DNA of 7,625 nt, taken from positions 1 to 7,625 of the forward strand of contig DASYSL010000160.1 in assembly GCA_036003365.1 (NCBI GenBank), read 5' to 3'. Origin of the DNA: DASYSL01 sp036003365 (GTDB lineage: Bacteria > Eisenbacteria > RBG-16-71-46 > DASYSL01). A program made the translations under genes and the position numbers. Positions 5,405 to 7,625 of the stretch are shown in pieces. Each line of letters opens with the position of its first letter. The first letter of the stretch is position 1. Below the pieces are notes generated by a model, which was not told the origin of the DNA, ran no database searches, and saw nothing but the letters and a program-made list of their open reading frames with translations.

Positions 5405-6739
5405 ATGACCGAATCGCCCATGCTGGAGTCCCGCCCCCGCATCGAACTCGAAGACCTGCGGGAGGCCTGGCTTCTGCTCGACCCGGAAGATCGCGTCTTC
5501 GGCTTCCGCTCGCTCGACCCGGCGGACGCCGATGACTTCTTCCTGAGCCTGAGCACGCGCGATCAGCGCGATCTCATCCTCCATCTGCCGCACGGCGAGC
5601 GACGGCTTTGGCTGCGCCTCCTGCCGCCCGACGACGCGGCCGACCTCCTGCAGGATGTGCCGGAAGAGGACCGGGCCGAGCTTTTGGCCCAGCTCGACGC
5701 CGCTACCCAGCACGATGTGCGCGCGCTGCTCGCTTACGCCGAGGACGACGCCGGCGGCCTCATGAACCCGCGCTACGCCCGCGCGCGCCCCGAGATGAGC
5801 GCCGAGGAGGCGATCGCCTACATCCGTCGCCAGATCAAGGAGCAGCCCGGCTCCTTGAACTACGCCTACGTGATCGACGCCGACCAGCACCTGGAAGGCG
5901 TGATCTCGTTCCGCCAGCTCTTCGCCATGACTCCCGAGCAGAAGATTCGCGATGTCATGCGCCCGGACCTGATCACGGTTCCGGAGACCATGGATCAGGA
6001 AGAGGTGAGCCGCCTCTTCGCACAGCATCACCTGCTTGCCATTCCGGTGATCGACGTGAACGGCCGCATGAAGGGCGTCGTGACGGCCGACGACATCGTC
6101 GAAGTGGTGCGCGAAGAAGCCACGGAAGACATCCAGAAGATCGGTGGCACGGCCGCCCTGGGTGCGCCCTATCTGCAGGTCGGCATCATGGGCATGATCC
6201 GCCGCCGGGCCGGCTGGCTCTCAGCCCTGTTCCTGGGCGAGATGCTCACCGCCACCGCGATGACCTATTTCCAAAACGAGATCGCCAAGGCCGTCGTGTT
6301 GGCTTTGTTCGTGCCCTTGGTCATTTCGTCGGGCGGCAACTCGGGCAGCCAGGCGACGACGCTCGTGATTCGCGCCATGGCGCTGGGCGAGCTGCGCCTG
6401 CGCGATTGGTGGCGCGTGATCCGGCGCGAGTTCTTCTCAGGGCTTGGGCTCGGGTTGATCCTGGGCACGATCGGCGTGATTCGCATTCTGACCTGGCAAT
6501 CGATCTTCCATACGTATGGGAGCCACGGCATCGTGGTCGCCATCACCGTGGGCTTGAGCTTGGTGGGCGTGGTGTTGTGGGGAACGCTGTCAGGCTCGGT
6601 GCTGCCGTTTCTCTTGAAGCGCCTGGGCTTCGACCCCGCGAGCGCGTCCGCGCCTTTCGTGGCCACGTTCGTCGACGTGACGGGTCTCATCATCTATTTC
6701 ACGACGGCGCGCATGATCATGAAGGGGACGCTGCTCTGA
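5405..6739 (+). CDS. mgtE: Magnesium transporter MgtE
   Basis: MgtE is a dimeric Mg2+ channel that closes when cytoplasmic Mg2+ binds its regulatory domains. The 444-residue product has the complete architecture. The superhelical MgtE_N domain spans about 15-125 and includes LLPPDDAADLLQDVPEEDR (72-90) and EDDAGGLM (113-120). Two CBS domains follow: about 128-190 (YVIDADQHLEGVISFR at 155-170) and 191-248 (LLAIPVIDVNGRMKGVVTAD at 210-229). The plug helix (about 235-260) leads to a five-segment membrane domain (about 270-444). Signature motifs are present: SSGGNSGSQATTL (308-320) and FDPASASAPFVATFVDVTGL (409-428), whose Asp424 corresponds to the pore aspartate of characterised MgtE. Length is normal and nothing appears broken. 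GGAGGG precedes the ATG by five bases. It is transcribed away from pgpA, and the DUF2723 gene follows after seven bases. Confidence 0.97.
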   Translation: MTESPMLESRPRIELEDLREAWLLLDPEDRVFGFRSLDPADADDFFLSLSTRDQRDLILHLPHGERRLWLRLLPPDDAADLLQDVPEEDRAELLAQLDAATQHDVRALLAYAEDDAGGLMNPRYARARPEMSAEEAIAYIRRQIKEQPGSLNYAYVIDADQHLEGVISFRQLFAMTPEQKIRDVMRPDLITVPETMDQEEVSRLFAQHHLLAIPVIDVNGRMKGVVTADDIVEVVREEATEDIQKIGGTAALGAPYLQVGIMGMIRRRAGWLSALFLGEMLTATAMTYFQNEIAKAVVLALFVPLVISSGGNSGSQATTLVIRAMALGELRLRDWWRVIRREFFSGLGLGLILGTIGVIRILTWQSIFHTYGSHGIVVAITVGLSLVGVVLWGTLSGSVLPFLLKRLGFDPASASAPFVATFVDVTGLIIYFTTARMIMKGTLL

Positions 6740-6746
6740 GCAAGGC

Positions 6747-7625
6747 ATGCGCGAACGGCCGGTAGCCTTCGCCGCGTGGGTCGCCTTCGCACTGACGCTT
6801 GTCGTTTATCTGATCACGATGAACCGCACCATCGGATTCATCGATCGTGGTGAGCTGGCGGCGACTGCTTACACGCTCGGCGTTCCTCACCCCACGGGTT
6901 ACCCCACCATCACGCTCCTGGGCTGGCTGGTCACACACCTGGTTCCTCTGCGGCCCGTGCTCGTCCTCAACGCGTTCGCGGCCATCCTGGTGGCGGCCGG
7001 CGCCGCCGGACTCGTCTTCCTCTTCAACGATTTGTTCCGCCGCGTCATGGTGAGCGGCGCTTCGGCTCTCAGCCGATCTCTTCTGGCGCTTTCCTGCGCT
7101 CTCTTCACCGCGTTCTCGATTCGCTGGTGGCAGCAGGCCAACGGCTTCGAAGTTTACTCACTCCACCTCGCCCTCCTTCCTCTCGTTCTCCTCCTCTTCT
7201 TTCGCTGGGTGGATGAAGCCTCGCCTGCCGCCGGACTTGGTTTTGCATTCCTGCTCGGTCTTTCGTTCACCAATCACATGACGACGGTCCTGCTCGCGCC
7301 GGGGCTCTTGTTCTATGCCTGGAAAGGGTTCAAAGGAGCGAAACCGCTGGCGTGCGCGGTGCTTCCGCTCGTCGTGCCTTTCTTGATCGGACTTTCTCCT
7401 TACGGTTTGCTTCCGGTCTTGTCCGCCAGGGGTCCACGCTTCGACTGGGGCGGAACTCACACCCTTCACGGTTTCATCGATCATCTGACGGCCCGGGAGT
7501 TTCGAGGCTGGATCTCGCTCGCTCCCGAAACACTGTCCGAACAATCCCGCTATCTATTGTGGTCTCTCGGGCGAGACTTCGTTTGGGTGGGACTGATTCC
7601 CGCCGGCTTGGGCATCGCCTGGCTA
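6747..7625 (+). CDS. DUF2723-family polytopic membrane protein, probable glycosyltransferase (3' end outside window)
   Basis: A frame starting at ATG 6747 stays open to the last base (293 codons), so the C-terminus is missing. It carries the DUF2723 signature: an acidic Asp33/Glu36 pair in FIDRGELAATAYTLGV (31-46), HPTGYP (48-53), then RWWQQANGFEVYSLH (126-140), GLSFTNHMTTVLLAPG (171-186) and LSPYGLLPVLS (216-226). These sit between strongly hydrophobic segments near 7-25, 52-66, 70-93, 111-123, 140-153, 164-174 and 200-218. DUF2723 proteins resemble GT-C glycosyltransferases that use a lipid-linked sugar and act on the outer membrane face; human TMEM260, a family member, is a protein O-mannosyltransferase. 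The start gives an intact first membrane helix but lacks a good Shine-Dalgarno; coupling to mgtE seven bases upstream is likely. The substrate cannot be told from sequence. Confidence 0.82.
   Translation, partial: MRERPVAFAAWVAFALTLVVYLITMNRTIGFIDRGELAATAYTLGVPHPTGYPTITLLGWLVTHLVPLRPVLVLNAFAAILVAAGAAGLVFLFNDLFRRVMVSGASALSRSLLALSCALFTAFSIRWWQQANGFEVYSLHLALLPLVLLLFFRWVDEASPAAGLGFAFLLGLSFTNHMTTVLLAPGLLFYAWKGFKGAKPLACAVLPLVVPFLIGLSPYGLLPVLSARGPRFDWGGTHTLHGFIDHLTAREFRGWISLAPETLSEQSRYLLWSLGRDFVWVGLIPAGLGIAWL

Noticed and set aside
5255..6031. N-terminal extension of the pgpA frame
   Set aside because: It would run antisense through the first half of mgtE; the PgpA domain begins at ATG 5254.
7171..7203. 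Polypyrimidine tract that might form triplex DNA
   Set aside because: It encodes a Leu/Phe-rich membrane helix (LALLPLVLLLFF), which explains the pyrimidine run, and it is interrupted by a purine.
1..7625. CRISPR array, transposon ends, phage genes, tRNA or rRNA genes
   Set aside because: No regularly spaced repeats, transposase motifs, phage proteins or cloverleaf/rRNA-like segments were seen on either strand.

Overview
This GC-rich bacterial window is gene-dense, with no gap above about 160 bases. It holds two transcription units that diverge from a 150-base gap at 5255-5404.

The left-hand unit runs on the minus strand. In reading order it is pgpA (phosphatidylglycerophosphatase A), a histidine-rich UreH/NicO-type metal permease, cinA (NMN deamidase), thpR (RNA 2',3'-cyclic phosphodiesterase), recA, recX, and the start of an unrecognised secreted protein that leaves the window at base 1. 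Spacing is 10-35 bases everywhere except the 158-base, hairpin-rich recA-recX gap, which suggests one operon with a control point after recA. The pgpA-cinA-thpR-recA-recX order is a known synteny in several bacterial phyla. The permease between pgpA and cinA is the unusual member, and the gene after recX is not alaS, which often follows in that synteny.

The right-hand unit runs on the plus strand: mgtE (gated Mg2+ channel) and, 7 bases later, the first 293 codons of a DUF2723-family polytopic membrane protein that runs off the window end.

The DNA is chromosomal housekeeping sequence. I see no phage, transposon, CRISPR or RNA gene. GC richness, the recA synteny and a DUF2723 protein fit several groups (Eisenbacteria- or Gemmatimonadota-like lineages, or deltaproteobacteria in the old sense). 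I cannot choose between them without a tree of RecA.

The left operon combines phospholipid synthesis, NMN/NAD recycling, RNA end processing and recombination, with RecX positioned to restrain RecA. I do not see a clearly new biological system. The observations most worth following are the overlapping hairpins between recA and recX, the permease inside the recA operon, the triple GACGTC element before recA, and a strong bulged hairpin upstream of mgtE.
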